Positions 16,378 to 16,427 of a stretch of DNA of 16,427 nucleotides are shown here, piece after piece. How positions within the stretch are numbered: the first letter of the stretch is position 1; each line of letters begins with the position of its first letter. The position numbers and the translations under genes are program-made. Source of the DNA: Chloroflexota bacterium (GTDB lineage: Bacteria; Chloroflexota; Dehalococcoidia; Lucifugimonadales; JADFKI01); the NCBI GenBank assembly GCA_024648655.1, contig JAGGDZ010000474.1:1-16427 (forward strand), read 5' to 3'. The notes beneath the pieces are model-generated. The model was not told where the DNA came from, did not search any database, and worked only from the letters and a program-made list of their open reading frames with translations.

Positions 16378-16427
16378 TTAGTCCTCACCCGGGAACAACA
16401 ACGTCCCGATGGTCTCGTATGCCTGAT
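16378..16427 (-). CDS. Possible C-terminal end of a minus-strand gene running off the window
   Basis: Read on the minus strand from the window edge, one frame gives QAYETIGTLLFPGED followed by TAA at 16378-16380. The sequence looks like a real protein tail, and the 60-odd bases between it and the 117-residue protein fit a convergent junction. Fifteen residues are too few for a family call, and the other two frames are also partly open. Confidence 0.3.
   Translation of the reverse strand, partial: QAYETIGTLLFPGED

Overview
The window looks like a chromosomal segment of an uncultured, moderately GC-rich, free-living bacterium. A Chloroflexota (Dehalococcoidia/SAR202-like) origin is my best guess. 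It rests on the two-subunit glycine decarboxylase, a luciferase-like F420-type oxidoreductase next to an amidohydrolase, a TrmI-type tRNA methyltransferase and an HH...CxxC mini zinc-ribbon protein. This is inference from family content, not a phylogenetic result. Genes are tightly packed on both strands, with no tRNA, rRNA, IS element or CRISPR visible.

Layout. Positions 1-738 (minus) hold the N-terminal 246 residues of IspH (isoprenoid synthesis), divergent from a class I aminotransferase (910-2073) followed by glutamine-dependent NAD synthetase (2109-3872). NadE converges on a metal-dependent amidohydrolase (3869-5290, minus), and the two stop codons share one CTAG. Divergent from the amidohydrolase is an LLM-class oxidoreductase (5399-6271) that ends in a strong hairpin terminator. 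Positions 6342-7139 (minus) are the remains of an Mrr-type restriction endonuclease with a nonsense codon, a frameshift and loss of its catalytic segment.

Positions 7241-11614 are a glycine cleavage operon, gcvT-gcvH-gcvPA-gcvPB, with 1-base and 4-base overlaps at two of its junctions. The lipoamide dehydrogenase (L protein) is not in the window. After a probable internal promoter with a palindrome comes a peroxiredoxin gene (11685-12143) with an in-frame TGA exactly where the peroxidatic cysteine should be, followed by a hairpin at the right distance for a bacterial SECIS element. I read it as a selenocysteine peroxiredoxin, the most interesting item here. It is followed 11 bases later by a TrmI-like tRNA m1A methyltransferase (12155-12982), which converges on a MidA-family methyltransferase, again with stops sharing CTAG.

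Positions 12979-15713 (minus) read in transcription order gltA (citrate synthase), a 64-residue zinc-ribbon protein, a perfect hairpin, then midA. A good sigma-70 promoter precedes gltA. Divergent from gltA is an unrecognised 117-residue protein (15960-16313), and the last 50 bases may hold the C-terminus of a minus-strand gene.

As a set these are mostly housekeeping functions: isoprenoid, NAD, one-carbon/glycine and TCA metabolism, tRNA modification and redox defence. The amidohydrolase/LLM pair may be catabolic.
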